A DNA stretch of 64,000 nucleotides from Streptomyces sp. NBC_01485 (GCF_036227125.1 NZ_CP109435.1:806001-870000); one strand, 5' to 3'. Shown: positions 1 through 8,782, counted from the first letter of the stretch. The notes: a model not told the origin generated them from the sequence alone. Made by a program: numbers and translations.

Positions 1-1712
1 GCTGTGCCGGGCTCTGGTCGGTCCAGGGTCATTACGTCGGCGTAGGCGGGCGGCGTCAGGACGAGTCCGGGCCGGACGTCCTCCAGCAGCTCCGCCCTGC
101 GCGCCGCCGGTGCCGACGGGTCGAGGGGGCAGTAGGCCGCCCCGGACAGCAGGACGCCGAGGATGGCGGTGACCGCGTCGATGCCGCGCGGCAGGGCCAT
201 GGCCACCAGGTCACCGGTGCCCACACCACGGGCGGCCAGTCGGCGGGCGAGGTCCCGCGCCGCGCCGAAGAGCTCCGCGTACGTGACGCTCCGCCCGTCG
301 TGCTCGACGGCGACGGATCCGCCGCGCCGGGCCACGTGGTCGGCGATCAGGCCGAGGACCGGGCGCGCGGGACCCGGCAGCGGCCCGCCGTCCAGGACGG
401 GGACGGGCTCGCGCGCACGCAGCTCGTCGAGAGGGCGGTCGGGGGCGGCGACGGCCTCCCGCAGCAGAGCGAGCAGTCCCTCCTGGAACGCGGCGGCATC
501 CGCCTCGTCGTAGAGATCGGGGTTGGCGTCCACGGCGATGCGCAGGCCCGCGCCCTCGGAGCGGTCGTAGACGTTGACGGACAGATCTTCGACAGGACCC
601 GCGGAGACGTTGTGGACCGTGCTGCGGTGTCCGGCGAAACGCAGGTCGTACTCGAACGGCATGATGTTGACGCCCGGCCCGGACAGCCGGCGCTGTCCGC
701 CGACGAGCCGCAGGTCGCGGCGCAGTTGTTCGTAGCGGTAGCGCTGATGCGGCAGGCCGGCGCGGAGTTCGTGGGAGACCCTGGCGGCGAGATCGCGCAG
801 GGTGTCCGACGCGGCGACCGGGACGCGCAGGGGCAGGATGTTGCGGACCGTGCAGGGCACGCGCAGCGAGACGGAGCCGAGGCGGCCCATGGCGGGCAGG
901 CTGAGGACGATCTCCGGGGCGCCGGTCGCGTGGTGCAGGTGGGCCGCCGTGACCGCCAGCAGGACCTCGGCCCAGGTGACCTTGAGGTCGCGGGCGAGAG
1001 CGCGCAGGGTCTGTGTCTGTGCCGCGTCGAGGTCGACGACCCGGCGGTGGAAGGTGCGGGCGGGCAGGACCGCGCGGCCCGCCGGGGTCGCCGCGGGAGG
1101 GCGGTCCGCGTACCGGTCCGTCCAGTAGGCGCGGTCCTTGGCGAAGCCGGGCGACTCGCGGTAGGCGCGTTCCTCGTCCCGTACCGAGGCCAGGGTGCCG
1201 AAGCCGCTGTCCGCCACCGGCTCGCCCGTCGCCAGGGCCGTGTAGACCTCGGCGACCCGACGGGCGACCAGGGACAGGCCGAAGCCGTCGAGGGCGATGT
1301 GATGGACGCGGTGGTACCAGAGGTGTTCCTCCGGGGCGATCCGCAGCAGGGCGTGGCCGAAGAGGGGGCGGCGGGACAGGTCGACGGGGCGGGCCATGTC
1401 CTCGTCCATCCAGGCCAGGGCCGCCGCGTGCGGGTCGGGTTCGGCGGTGTGGTCCGCCGTGTGCAGGCGCCAGTCGCGGGCCGGGGCGTCCGTTTCCCAA
1501 GGGCGGCCCTCGTCGTCGACGACGTAGGCGACGTTCAGGGCCTCCGTCTCCGCGACGACGTGGTGCAGGGCCGCGTCGAAGACGTCCGCGTCGACCGGTC
1601 CGTGGATGTGCACGTACTCGGCCGTGTTGTACGCGGGGCTGTCCGCATCGAGCAACTGGCCGGTCCGGACGCCTTCCTGGGCAGCCAGCAGGGGACGGCG
1701 CACCGCCGTCAC
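1..1712 (-). CDS. scoA: NRPS, N-terminal condensation and start of adenylation domain (partial)
   Basis: Non-ribosomal peptide synthetase that opens with a condensation domain and runs off the left edge inside an adenylation domain. I chose the GTG start at 1712 because it overlaps the TGA of the preceding carrier protein (GTGA) and the frame stays open to base 1. The condensation signature HHIALDGFGL appears at about residues 140-150. Near the edge the early adenylation motif LPRGIDAVTAILGVLLSGAA is followed by AYCPLDPS. In isonitrile lipopeptide pathways the matching enzyme (ScoA; Rv0101 in M. tuberculosis) condenses two isonitrile acyl chains onto a lysine- or ornithine-type residue and releases the product reductively. 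The neighbours support that role. The A-domain code, carrier domain and release domain lie outside the window, so the substrate cannot be read. Confidence 0.9.
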   Translation of the reverse strand, partial: MTAVRRPLLAAQEGVRTGQLLDADSPAYNTAEYVHIHGPVDADVFDAALHHVVAETEALNVAYVVDDEGRPWETDAPARDWRLHTADHTAEPDPHAAALAWMDEDMARPVDLSRRPLFGHALLRIAPEEHLWYHRVHHIALDGFGLSLVARRVAEVYTALATGEPVADSGFGTLASVRDEERAYRESPGFAKDRAYWTDRYADRPPAATPAGRAVLPARTFHRRVVDLDAAQTQTLRALARDLKVTWAEVLLAVTAAHLHHATGAPEIVLSLPAMGRLGSVSLRVPCTVRNILPLRVPVAASDTLRDLAARVSHELRAGLPHQRYRYEQLRRDLRLVGGQRRLSGPGVNIMPFEYDLRFAGHRSTVHNVSAGPVEDLSVNVYDRSEGAGLRIAVDANPDLYDEADAAAFQEGLLALLREAVAAPDRPLDELRAREPVPVLDGGPLPGPARPVLGLIADHVARRGGSVAVEHDGRSVTYAELFGAARDLARRLAARGVGTGDLVAMALPRGIDAVTAILGVLLSGAAYCPLDPSAPAARRAELLEDVRPGLVLTPPAYADVMTLDRPEPGT

Positions 1713-1954
1713 GTGGTTCCCTCCTGGCGCGCGGAGAGGAGTCGCCACCACTGGGCGAACGAGGTGCACTCGGCGAGTTCGACGAAGGTGATGTCCACGC
1801 CGGTGGCCCGCCACCGTTCCATGAGGGTGGTGATGCGCAGGGAGTCCAGTCCGGCGTAGAGGGGGTTGTCGTCGAGGTCGACCTCGTCGGGCTGCTGGTA
1901 CAGGTACTCCGCCAGGTCCGCGCGGAAGCCCTCCAGCGTGAGGGGAGCAGGCAT
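1709..1954 (-). CDS. scoB: Acyl/peptidyl carrier protein of isonitrile pathway
   Basis: Carrier protein of 81 residues. The phosphopantetheine attachment serine is in AGLDSLRI near residue 38, and the C-terminal half (MERWRATGVDITFVELAE, ending in SFAQWW) resembles carrier proteins that work beside NRPS condensation domains. Its position between the acyl-AMP ligase and the NRPS is that of ScoB/Rv0100, which carries the alpha,beta-unsaturated fatty acyl chain during glycine addition and later hands the acyl group to the NRPS. The ATG start fixes the length at that of a single carrier domain. The stop codon overlaps the NRPS start, implying translational coupling. Confidence 0.9.
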   Translation of the reverse strand: MPAPLTLEGFRADLAEYLYQQPDEVDLDDNPLYAGLDSLRITTLMERWRATGVDITFVELAECTSFAQWWRLLSARQEGTT

Positions 1955-1986
1955 GTCGTTCTCTCTCGATCCGGCCTGATGGAGGG

Positions 1987-3549
1987 CTAGTTGACTTTGC
2001 GTGTGGCGTCGTTCCAGAAGCGGTCGCGCAGTTCGCGGCGCAGGATCTTTCCGCTGGGGTTGCGCGGGACACTGCCGACGAACTCGTAGCGGGCGGGCAG
2101 CTTGAAGCCCGCCAACTGCGGGACGAGGAAGGTGTGCAGGTCCCGGGGGCTGGGCCGCCGCTCGGGGTTCGGGACGATGAAGGCGTGCACGTACTCGCCC
2201 CAGCGTTCGTCGGGGGCCCCGACGACGACGGCCTCGCTCACGCCGGGGTGGCCCTCCAGCACGTTCTCGATCTCGGCCGGGTAGACGTTCTCGCCGGCGA
2301 CGAGGATGGCGTCCTTGATGCGGTCGCGGATGAAGACGTAGCCGTCCTCGTCGACGTATCCGGCGTCCCCGGTGTGGATCCAGCCGTCGACGAGGGTCTC
2401 GGCGGTCTTGTCGGGGAGTCCCCAGTACTCGACCATGTGGGCGGGCGTGGCCAGGCACACCTCCCCGACCGCGCCCGTCGGAAGTTCGCGGCCGTCGCCG
2501 TCGATCACCTTGCTCCGGACGCCCGGATACGGCCGTCCCGCCGCCTGCATGAGGGAGCCGCCGGGGACATGGGCGGCCGGGGGCAGGCATACGGCCGTGT
2601 TGCCGGTCTCCGTGAGGCCGTAGATCTGGGCGAACTCGCAGTCCAGGACGGCCAGGCTCTCCTCCAGCAGAGCTTCGGAGATCGGGGAGCCGCCGTAGAC
2701 GGTCTTGCGCAGGGTGGTGAAGTCCTTGGCGCCGACGCCGGGTTCGGTGAGCATCATGCGGAGCATGGCCGGGACGACGCAGGCGGTGGTGATGCCGAGG
2801 TCGCGGATGAGGCCGACGGCCTGGCGGGCGTCGAAGGCACGCATCGCGACGACGGTCGTACCGGCGTTGAAGTTCTGCGTGGCCCACCACAGTCCGCCGA
2901 TGTGGAAGCCGGGGATGCCGACCAGCGCGATGTCCCCGGCCCGCCAGTCGATCCAGTCCAGCCCCTCGCTCGCCAGGGCGTCACGGATCGCGAAGAAGCT
3001 GCGGTGGGCGAGCACGACGCCCTTGGGCAGTCCGGTGGTGCCGCTGGTGTAGAGCTGGGCGACCGGTGTGTCCGGGGTGGCGCTTTCCGGCAGTTCGGTG
3101 TCGGGGTGGGGTGCCTTCCAGGTGGCGAGGGACTCTCCGAGTGCGACGACCGTCTCCGGGGGCGCGGTCGGCATCTTCTCCACGATCGGCCCGAACTCCT
3201 CCTCCAGGAACAGGAGTCGGGTGCCGGAGTCCTGGAGGATGTGGCTGGTCTCGGGTGCGGTGAGCCGCCAGTTGACGGGGACCAGGACGGTGCCGCTCTT
3301 GGCGCAGGCGAAGAGGATCTCGTAGTAGTGCTCGGACTCCTTGCCGAGGTAGGCGACCCGGTCGCCCGGTGCGAGTCCGGCGGCCCGGAGGGCGTGGGCG
3401 ATGCGGTTGCTCTCGCGGTGCAGTTGCTCGTAGGTCAGGGTGCGGCCCTCGCACAGGACCGCGGGAGTGGCGGGCCGGTGCCGTGCGTGGAAACCGGTGG
3501 TCTGGACGAGTGTCCGGAGTTCCGGGTGGTGGAGCCTGTCCATGGTCAT
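1987..3549 (-). CDS. scoC: Fatty acyl-AMP/acyl-ACP ligase
   Basis: ANL-superfamily adenylating enzyme of 520 residues. It has the P-loop YTSGTTGLPKG at about residue 170, the YGLTETGNT motif in the middle, the hinge-region sequence GWIHTGDAGYVDEDGY, and a C-terminal PRNPSGKILRREL carrying the catalytic lysine. In the Sco/Rv0099 (FadD10) pathway this enzyme activates a short or medium alpha,beta-unsaturated fatty acid as the adenylate and loads it on ScoB. The first ATG at 3549 is preferred over the one at 3543 because a GAGG element lies about 10 bases upstream. It sits 17 bases after the FcoT-like gene and 32 bases before the carrier protein, so the genes are one transcription unit. Confidence 0.9.
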   Translation of the reverse strand: MTMDRLHHPELRTLVQTTGFHARHRPATPAVLCEGRTLTYEQLHRESNRIAHALRAAGLAPGDRVAYLGKESEHYYEILFACAKSGTVLVPVNWRLTAPETSHILQDSGTRLLFLEEEFGPIVEKMPTAPPETVVALGESLATWKAPHPDTELPESATPDTPVAQLYTSGTTGLPKGVVLAHRSFFAIRDALASEGLDWIDWRAGDIALVGIPGFHIGGLWWATQNFNAGTTVVAMRAFDARQAVGLIRDLGITTACVVPAMLRMMLTEPGVGAKDFTTLRKTVYGGSPISEALLEESLAVLDCEFAQIYGLTETGNTAVCLPPAAHVPGGSLMQAAGRPYPGVRSKVIDGDGRELPTGAVGEVCLATPAHMVEYWGLPDKTAETLVDGWIHTGDAGYVDEDGYVFIRDRIKDAILVAGENVYPAEIENVLEGHPGVSEAVVVGAPDERWGEYVHAFIVPNPERRPSPRDLHTFLVPQLAGFKLPARYEFVGSVPRNPSGKILRRELRDRFWNDATRKVN

Positions 3550-3566
3550 GGGTCTCTCGCCTCGTG

Positions 3567-4067
3567 TCAGGGGACGTTGACGAACGCCAGAGTCGCCTCG
3601 CCGTCGCAGCGGCCCGACTCGGCGTCCCAGTAGCGGAATGCGGTCTTGGCGTGCAGGAACGGGCCGCCGCCTGCCGGGGCGCGCCGCGTGACGGACCGGA
3701 ACTCCATCTCCCCGGAGAAGGCACGGGGATTGACCGGACGTCGGAAATTCGATGCGAAACGGGCGATGAGAATATCCGGGAGCTGGTGCTTGAAGAAGTC
3801 GTCCAGCGTCCAGGACTCGAACCCCGTACCCAGCCCTTCCTGCACGGACTTGGCGACGAGGTAATACATCATCTGGTTGTAGCAGATGTTCACCTCGACG
3901 GAATTCAGATGGCCGGTGTCGTCGATGTAGCACGACTCCGGGATCGCGAACTCGCAGCGGGCGAAGGCGTGTCCGGCCTCGGTCTCCGTCACGACGGCCG
4001 AGAGCAGGTACTTGCAGTGCCGTTTGTAGGGCTCCAGTACACGGTCGAGCAGATCCTCGTCGGTCAC
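3567..4067 (-). CDS. scoD: FcoT-family hot-dog protein (glycine-adding lyase/thioesterase)
   Basis: A 166-residue single-domain protein with features of the FcoT family: a long helix segment around [20 protein letters not shown] followed by strands including FSGEMEFRS and a C-terminal [10 protein letters not shown]. tuberculosis Rv0098 (FcoT) and Streptomyces ScoD hold the same place between the oxidase and the ligase. In Sco-type pathways the protein adds glycine to the beta carbon of the ACP-bound enoyl chain, giving the N-carboxymethyl amino acyl intermediate that the oxidase turns into the isonitrile. The ATG overlaps the oxidase stop (ATGA), which fixes the start. Without the neighbours it would be called only a thioesterase-like protein. 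Confidence 0.85.
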   Translation of the reverse strand: MTDEDLLDRVLEPYKRHCKYLLSAVVTETEAGHAFARCEFAIPESCYIDDTGHLNSVEVNICYNQMMYYLVAKSVQEGLGTGFESWTLDDFFKHQLPDILIARFASNFRRPVNPRAFSGEMEFRSVTRRAPAGGGPFLHAKTAFRYWDAESGRCDGEATLAFVNVP

Positions 4068-4972
4068 GCCGCCTTGATCCCGTCGTGCAGCCTGCGTTCG
4101 TCGTGCACGGTGACGCGGAAGGAGACCGTCGGCTCGGGGGTTGTGGTGTGCCGGGCGCGGTGGATGAGGCTGCGGTTGTCCCAGACCAGCAGGTCACCCT
4201 GCTCGAAGCTCTGGAGGTGGATGCCGTCGTGCTCGAAGGTCTCGTCGAGCTGGCCGGTGGCGTCGAAGAGCCGCTTGAGCAGTTCCTCGTCGAGCGGGTT
4301 GCCGTCCCGGTCCTCGATGCCGACGGTGAAGCCCTCGCTGATGTAGAGGACCGTCTCGCCGGTCATGGGGTGGGTGAAGGTGGTCGGCTGGACGACGGCC
4401 GGCGCCTTCTGCTCGACCTCGTCGATGATCTCGGAGAGGGGTCGGTAGACGTCGTTCGGCCGTATTTTGAAGTACTTGCGCACCGAATGCCTACAGTGCG
4501 TCCCGGCGATTTCCCTCTTGAGGTCCTCGGGCAGCTTCTCGTAGGCCTTGCCCATGTCGATGAAGTAAGTGCCGCGGTTCTTCTCCGGGATGACCTGAGG
4601 GTAGATCAGGGTGAGACCGAAGGGGTTAGGCATGAACTGGTAGTCGGCGTGCCAGAACTTGCCCGTCTTCGGTACGCCGATCTGCTTTCCGTCCTTCGGC
4701 ACGTTGGAGGAGACGAATATCTCCGGGACCTCCGGGTGCTTGTACATCGGTTCGTAGTACGTCTCCGGGCGGCCCAGGCGCCTGCCGAGGGCGAGGAACT
4801 CCTGGGGGGCGAGGTCCTGGCCCTTCAGGACGGCGATCTTCTTCGTGTAGACGGTGTGCTTGAGCGCCGCGATGTCGGCGTCGGACGCGGTGACGTGGTC
4901 GAAGCCCTCGACCGTCGCGCCGATCTCGCCGATCTCGCCGATCTCGCCGCCGGACCGTTCCTTGATCTGCAT
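4064..4972 (-). CDS. scoE: Isonitrile-forming non-haem Fe(II)/2-oxoglutarate oxidase
   Basis: TauD/TfdA-fold dioxygenase of 302 residues. The iron facial triad is visible as H108 and D110 in [10 protein letters not shown] and H271 in [13 protein letters not shown]286 in SFRVTV is placed to bind 2-oxoglutarate. ScoE and Rv0097, its apparent orthologues, carry out two consecutive oxidations with decarboxylation that convert the N-carboxymethyl amino acid into the isonitrile. It is the first gene of the five-gene block, and its stop codon overlaps the next start (ATGA). Near the N terminus a nine-base tandem repeat (gccgatctc-type) encodes [10 protein letters not shown], an odd low-complexity insert that may be variable between strains. 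Confidence 0.92.
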   Translation of the reverse strand: MQIKERSGGEIGEIGEIGATVEGFDHVTASDADIAALKHTVYTKKIAVLKGQDLAPQEFLALGRRLGRPETYYEPMYKHPEVPEIFVSSNVPKDGKQIGVPKTGKFWHADYQFMPNPFGLTLIYPQVIPEKNRGTYFIDMGKAYEKLPEDLKREIAGTHCRHSVRKYFKIRPNDVYRPLSEIIDEVEQKAPAVVQPTTFTHPMTGETVLYISEGFTVGIEDRDGNPLDEELLKRLFDATGQLDETFEHDGIHLQSFEQGDLLVWDNRSLIHRARHTTTPEPTVSFRVTVHDERRLHDGIKAA

Positions 4973-5012
4973 GGCGTACTGCCTTTCGTGACGTGCGGAT
5001 GGGGCGAGGAGG

Positions 5013-5252
5013 TCAGACGGACGCCGGTCGGGCGTCGATGAGTCCGACGACGTCGGCGAGGGTGAGGTCGGGCTGGAGTTCGTCGTCGCCGACCGTCACG
5101 CCGAGGTCGCGCGCGATGCGGATGCTGATCTCGACCGTCGTCAGCGAGTCGACGTCCAGTTCGCCGAGGGTCGCCTCGGGGCGGATCCGGTCGGCCGGGG
5201 CATCGTGCAGCTTCGCGAGGATGTCGACGAGTCGCTCGTAGGTGGTGCTCAT
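5013..5252 (-). CDS. Acyl carrier protein
   Basis: A 79-residue acyl carrier protein with the phosphopantetheine site [12 protein letters not shown] (serine near residue 36) and the usual four-helix pattern. It lies 40 bases upstream of the isonitrile oxidase gene in the same orientation. Its ATG overlaps the stop of the decayed KAS III gene (ATGA), so the two were once translationally coupled. It differs clearly from the ScoB carrier protein and looks like a fatty-acid or polyketide type ACP, so it may have worked with the KAS III to make or hold a short acyl chain. Whether it still serves the isonitrile pathway now that its partner is broken cannot be told from sequence. Confidence 0.9.
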   Translation of the reverse strand: MSTTYERLVDILAKLHDAPADRIRPEATLGELDVDSLTTVEISIRIARDLGVTVGDDELQPDLTLADVVGLIDARPASV

Positions 5253-5720
5253 GACGTCGTCCGTTCTTGTCGAGAGAGCGAGGGCCAGGTGAGGAGGCAG
5301 GAGCCCCAGGTGAGGCCGCCTCCGAAAGCGGTGAGCAGCAGCCGGTCGCCGGACCGGACGGCCTGTCGGGCGGCCGCGTCGGCGAGGGCGAGCGGTATCG
5401 ACGCGGCGCCCCGCGTCGCCGACGGACTCGACCTGGCTCACGCACCGCTCCCGGGGCAACCCGAGGTCGTCGGCCACCGAGCGCAGCATCCGCAGGTTGG
5501 CCTGGTGGGGTACGAAGTGGTCGACGGCGCCCGGCTCGTCGGGGTGCCCGGCGCGCAGGACGACGGCTCCGGCGCCGTCGCCGAAGATGATCGCGTTGGC
5601 CCGGTCCAGGGGTCCACGATCGTGGAGTAGGCGTCCGCGCCGATGAGCAGCACCCGTTCGGCCGGCCCGCACAGAACGGCGGCCGGAGGAGCGGAAGGAC
5701 CGTCGGCAGTAGGAGACATG
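5249..5720 (-). pseudogene. Decayed 3-oxoacyl-ACP synthase III (KAS III) remnant
   Basis: Pieces of one KAS III gene spread over three frames. The segment AERVLLIGADAYSTIVDP is in one frame; after a one-base loss in a C run the frame shifts to give LDRANAIIFGDGAGAVVLRA. The text then jumps directly from the DEPGA strand to DHFVPHQANLRMLRSVADDL, a loss of roughly 80 residues. After one extra G in a G run it continues as AASIPLALADAAAR and AFGGGLTWGSCLLTW. The whole N-terminal half with the active-site cysteine is missing and replaced by about 20 residues. The active-site asparagine of the VGNxGAAS motif reads aspartate (VGDAG). The two frameshifts alone could be sequencing errors; the large deletions could not. 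The gene is dead, but its TGA still overlaps the ATG of the downstream ACP. Confidence 0.88.
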
Positions 5721-5788
5721 GGGGCACTCCAGGCATGACGGAGGACGGACCGGACGTGGGGGAGAAAGACACAAAGGGAGGGAGACAC

Positions 5789-7156
5789 CTACGGACTTGT
5801 GGTGCCGCTGGTGCCACGGCGGAGCAGCAGCGCGAGCGCGCCGCAGCCGATACCGGCCGCTGCCGCGAAGACGGCCGTACGGATGCCGTCGAGCAGCCCC
5901 GGGCCGGAGGCGCTCTGCCCGACACCACCGGCGAGCGCGACCAGGACGGCGAGACCGACCGCGCCGCCCACCTGCAGGGTGGTCGACGCGAGGCCGGAGG
6001 CCACGCCCTGGTCACCGGGGGCCACCCCGGCCGACGCGGCGATCCACATCCCCGTCCACGCGGCGCCCTGACCGAGACTCAGCAACACGATCCCCGGCAG
6101 CAGCCAGGCGTACGAGCCGTCCGAGGTGAGCGCCAGGCCGAGCGCCGCCGCCCCGGCGGCGCCCAGTGCCATTCCGCCCACCAGCATGCGGCGCACACCG
6201 AAGGCGGCCACGGCCCGTTCACCGGCCTGAGTGCCGACGGCGACCACTACGGCGGGCACCAGGAACGCGAGACCGGTCGCGACCGCGCTGTATCCGTGGA
6301 CGGTCTGGAAGTACAGGGTCAGGAAGTACGGCATCGAACTGAACGTGGCGCTGAACAGCGCGGTCATTCCCATGGCCACCAGCAGTCCCCGGTGGGCGAA
6401 CAGCCGTGCCGGTACCAGCGGTTCACGGGATCGCCGCTCCACGACGGCGAAGAGCGCCAGCAGGCAGACGGCCAGCGCCGCGCTCGAGAGTGCCGCGGGG
6501 GTGGCCCAGCCCTCCGCCGGGCCCTGCACCAGCAGGAACACCAGCAGCGTGATCCCGCCCGTCGCGGTCAGCGCGCCCGTCACGTCGAAGCGCCGTGAGC
6601 GGTCCCACGGCCCGTCCGCCGGAAAGAGCAGCCACCCGGCCACCGCGAGGACTCCCGCGATCGGCACGTTGACGAAGAACACCGACGACCAGCCGAACGC
6701 CTCCACCAGAACCCCGCCGAGCAGGGACCCGAAGCACAGGCCGCCCGCTCCCGCCGCGCCCCACACCGCCAGGGCGCGGTTCCGTGCGGGGCCTTCCTCG
6801 TACAGGGTGTTGATCAGGGACAGCGTCGCCGGGAACAGCAGCGACCCGCCGATGCCCTGCACCGCCCTGACGGCGACCAGGACACCAGCACTCTCCGACA
6901 GGCCGCCCACCATCGACGACCCCGCGTACAGCAGCGCCGCGAGGACGAACATCCGGCGCCGGCCCAGCAGATCCGCTGCCCGGCCGCCCAGCAGCAGGAA
7001 GCCTCCGGTGGCCACGACGTACGCGCTGACCACCCACTGCAGGTCGTGGTCGGAGAAGCCCAGCCCGGCGCCTATGTCGGGCAGCGCGACGTACACGATG
7101 TTGTAGTCGAGCGAGATGACGAGCTGCCCGAGCGCCAGAACCAGCAGGGACATCAT
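5789..7156 (-). CDS. DHA2-family MFS drug/metabolite exporter
   Basis: Integral membrane transporter of 455 residues with about 14 hydrophobic segments, typical of the DHA2 (14-TMS) drug:H+ antiporters. Visible family motifs are LDYNIVYVALPDIG in helix 1, GGRAADLLGRRRMF in the first cytoplasmic loop (motif A) and VRAVQGIGGSLLFPATLSLI (motif B/C region). The double ATG at 7156/7153 follows a GAGGGGGG ribosome-binding site. It is co-directional with the isonitrile cluster and is the natural candidate for exporting its product. A perfect 10-base inverted repeat sits about 30 bases before the start codon, so a dedicated repressor is likely. The assignment to this pathway is by position only. Confidence 0.92.
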   Translation of the reverse strand: MMSLLVLALGQLVISLDYNIVYVALPDIGAGLGFSDHDLQWVVSAYVVATGGFLLLGGRAADLLGRRRMFVLAALLYAGSSMVGGLSESAGVLVAVRAVQGIGGSLLFPATLSLINTLYEEGPARNRALAVWGAAGAGGLCFGSLLGGVLVEAFGWSSVFFVNVPIAGVLAVAGWLLFPADGPWDRSRRFDVTGALTATGGITLLVFLLVQGPAEGWATPAALSSAALAVCLLALFAVVERRSREPLVPARLFAHRGLLVAMGMTALFSATFSSMPYFLTLYFQTVHGYSAVATGLAFLVPAVVVAVGTQAGERAVAAFGVRRMLVGGMALGAAGAAALGLALTSDGSYAWLLPGIVLLSLGQGAAWTGMWIAASAGVAPGDQGVASGLASTTLQVGGAVGLAVLVALAGGVGQSASGPGLLDGIRTAVFAAAAGIGCGALALLLRRGTSGTTSP

Positions 7157-7183
7157 CCATCACCCCCCTCAGGGTCACAGGTA

Positions 7184-7212
7184 TCCGGAATTCCATGGAA
7201 GAGAATTCCGGA
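7184..7212. promoter_or_regulatory. Perfect inverted repeat, probable operator of the exporter
   Basis: TCCGGAATTC at 7184-7193 and its exact reverse complement GAATTCCGGA at 7203-7212 are separated by 9 bases. The element lies 28-56 bases upstream of the exporter start on the minus strand, where a repressor such as a TetR-family protein would bind. It is AT-richer than the surroundings. No regulator gene is nearby in the window. Confidence 0.55.
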
Positions 7213-7426
7213 AGGCCGATTATTTTCCGTCACGGTAGCAGTCCGATTGCGGCTTGGGAATGCCCGACTTCTCGCCCCGCATTACGGGTTGGCAGAACGC
7301 CTGGGCAGCACTTCCACCCGACAGTCGGAGACTGCCGGGATTGAAGTACCAGCGATGCCGGATAAAGCCGGATCGATTTCCGAGCTTTATCCGGGACTGC
7401 TGCTTTCCTGGACTATTTCCTTCCGG

Positions 7427-7755
7427 TCATCCCTCCCCCATGAGCCGGCGGATCTCGCGGATCTCAGTGATGAGGGCGACCAGCGCCCGGCGCTCCGGAA
7501 CGGTCGTCTCGGGATGCCGGAGGTCGATGAGCAGGCAGGTTCGCGGCCGGGCGCCCTCGTCGCGGGCCTCGTGCTCGAAGGGGTGGTCGAAGAGCAGGCA
7601 CTTTCCCTCTTCCCAGGAGCACGCCTCCCGGGCGACCGTGATGCCGCACCGTCGGAAATGTCCACGGCGAGATGCAGGTTGATGCTGAAGTTCCACAGGT
7701 CGCAGTGGGGGACAATGGCGGAGCCCGCCAACAGGGTGGAGAAATGGAATTCCAG
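7427..7755 (-). pseudogene. Aspartyl/asparaginyl beta-hydroxylase-family remnant
   Basis: Two frames together read as the C-terminal half of an aspartyl/asparaginyl beta-hydroxylase domain. The first has LLAGSAIVPHCDLWNFSINL followed by HLAVDIS, with the PHxD iron/oxoglutarate region. The second has CGITVAREACSWEEGKCLLF, then DHPFEHEARDEGARPR and LLIDLRHPETTVPERRALV. The junction (near 7650) is repaired by adding one G in GACGGTGCGG, so a single-base frameshift separates them. Upstream there is a stop (TGA) in the first frame and no recognisable N-terminal part. It could be a decayed tailoring oxygenase of the neighbouring cluster. A sequencing error would explain the shift but not the missing N terminus. 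Confidence 0.7.
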
Positions 7756-8215
7756 GAGAGGCAGATCTTCTCCGTGTCGACGGCGAAGAGGGCGGCGGCC
7801 ATCGCCACGGAGGACTGCAACAGACGTCTGCGTTTCACGTGTGCCGAACCACCTTCGCCCGAAGTTCCGCGCTCACCCCCGGCTGCCTCGCGTGGCGGTC
7901 TGCCGGGCGTCGAGCTGAGCTGTCGGACTGGTAGTCGGTCGAAGGTGGGCTTGAGTTCCCGATGTCTTCGGGTCAATTTCCTTTGCTGTGGCTGTAGTTG
8001 TGAACCCGGCCCGGTCCGGTCACCCGGCGGACGGTGTGGTCGTCACCCCTCTCCGGCGTACCCCCGCCCAGCCTCAGCCCGCCGCGATCCGCGCAGTTCC
8101 GTAGGCCGCGTTCGATCCGGGCTCCGCGGGAGTCCGTCCCCGCCACCGCAGGACGGAACCGGCCAGCTCGACATGGGCCGGGAACCAGCCGGGTCCGCGC
8201 CCCGACCACTGGCAC
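7756..8215. other. Stretch without a clear gene
   Basis: About 460 bases between the hydroxylase remnant and the plus-strand PCuAC gene. No frame has a convincing start, ribosome-binding site and protein-like composition. A minus-strand frame ending at 8074 contains GWFPAHVELAGSVLRWRGRT and then AAYGTARIAAG, which looks protein-like, but I cannot place it in a family. It may be another gene end. The promoter for the PCuAC gene should lie at the right end. Confidence 0.4.
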
Positions 8216-8749
8216 ATGGAACCGAGAAGCCTGCCGCGGGTACTACGCCGGACGCGGAACGCGCCGTTCACCAACGTCCTGTGGGCCGTCGCGCCGCCGT
8301 TGGGCGCTTCCTTCGGCGCGCTGGCCCTGCTGGTGGCCTACACCGCGACCGGCGCGGCAGGCGATCCGCCGCCGAGGATCAGAGTCGTCGACGCGCGCAT
8401 CGTCGCGGCGGCCTCGGACCCCGGCTCCGGCTCCGGCTCCGCCACGGCGTACTTCGAGATCCGCAACACCGGCCCGTCGAAGGACACCCTGCTGTACGCG
8501 GACTCACCGGCACTGGGCATCAGCATGCTCCGCCGTACGGTGAGCCTGAACGGATCCGAACGCACGGACCGGGTCGGGGCCGTCGACGTTCCGGCGGGCG
8601 GCACGGTGCGCATGACACCGGGTGGACTCGAGGTCGCGATCCTGGATCCGCCCGTGCTGAAAGCCGGGCAGAAGGTGCCCTATCTGCTGTGGTTCCAGGA
8701 GAGCGGGAAGGTGTCCGTCCGGGCGACGGTGGCCGAGGCCGCGAGGTGA
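8216..8749 (+). CDS. Membrane-anchored PCuAC-like copper chaperone
   Basis: A 177-residue protein with an N-terminal membrane anchor or uncleaved signal (about residues 22-44) and an extracytoplasmic beta-sandwich resembling the PCu(A)C family: IRVVDARIVAA, TAYFEIRNTGPSKDTLLYAD, an internal GISMLRRTVSLNG, and PAGGTVRMTPGGLEVAILDP. PCuAC proteins carry Cu(I) in the periplasm or cell wall, usually through a His-Met cluster. Here the Met residues (SMLRR and VRMTP) remain, but the usual histidine before the first Met is not obvious. It is homologous to the gene at 10562-11086 and stands alone on the plus strand, ending at a strong bidirectional terminator. The ribosome-binding site is weak, so the start is less certain than the function. 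Confidence 0.75.
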   Translation: MEPRSLPRVLRRTRNAPFTNVLWAVAPPLGASFGALALLVAYTATGAAGDPPPRIRVVDARIVAAASDPGSGSGSATAYFEIRNTGPSKDTLLYADSPALGISMLRRTVSLNGSERTDRVGAVDVPAGGTVRMTPGGLEVAILDPPVLKAGQKVPYLLWFQESGKVSVRATVAEAAR

Positions 8750-8782
8750 GCCTCGGTGGCGGCCAAGGCCGCGCGGACCCCG

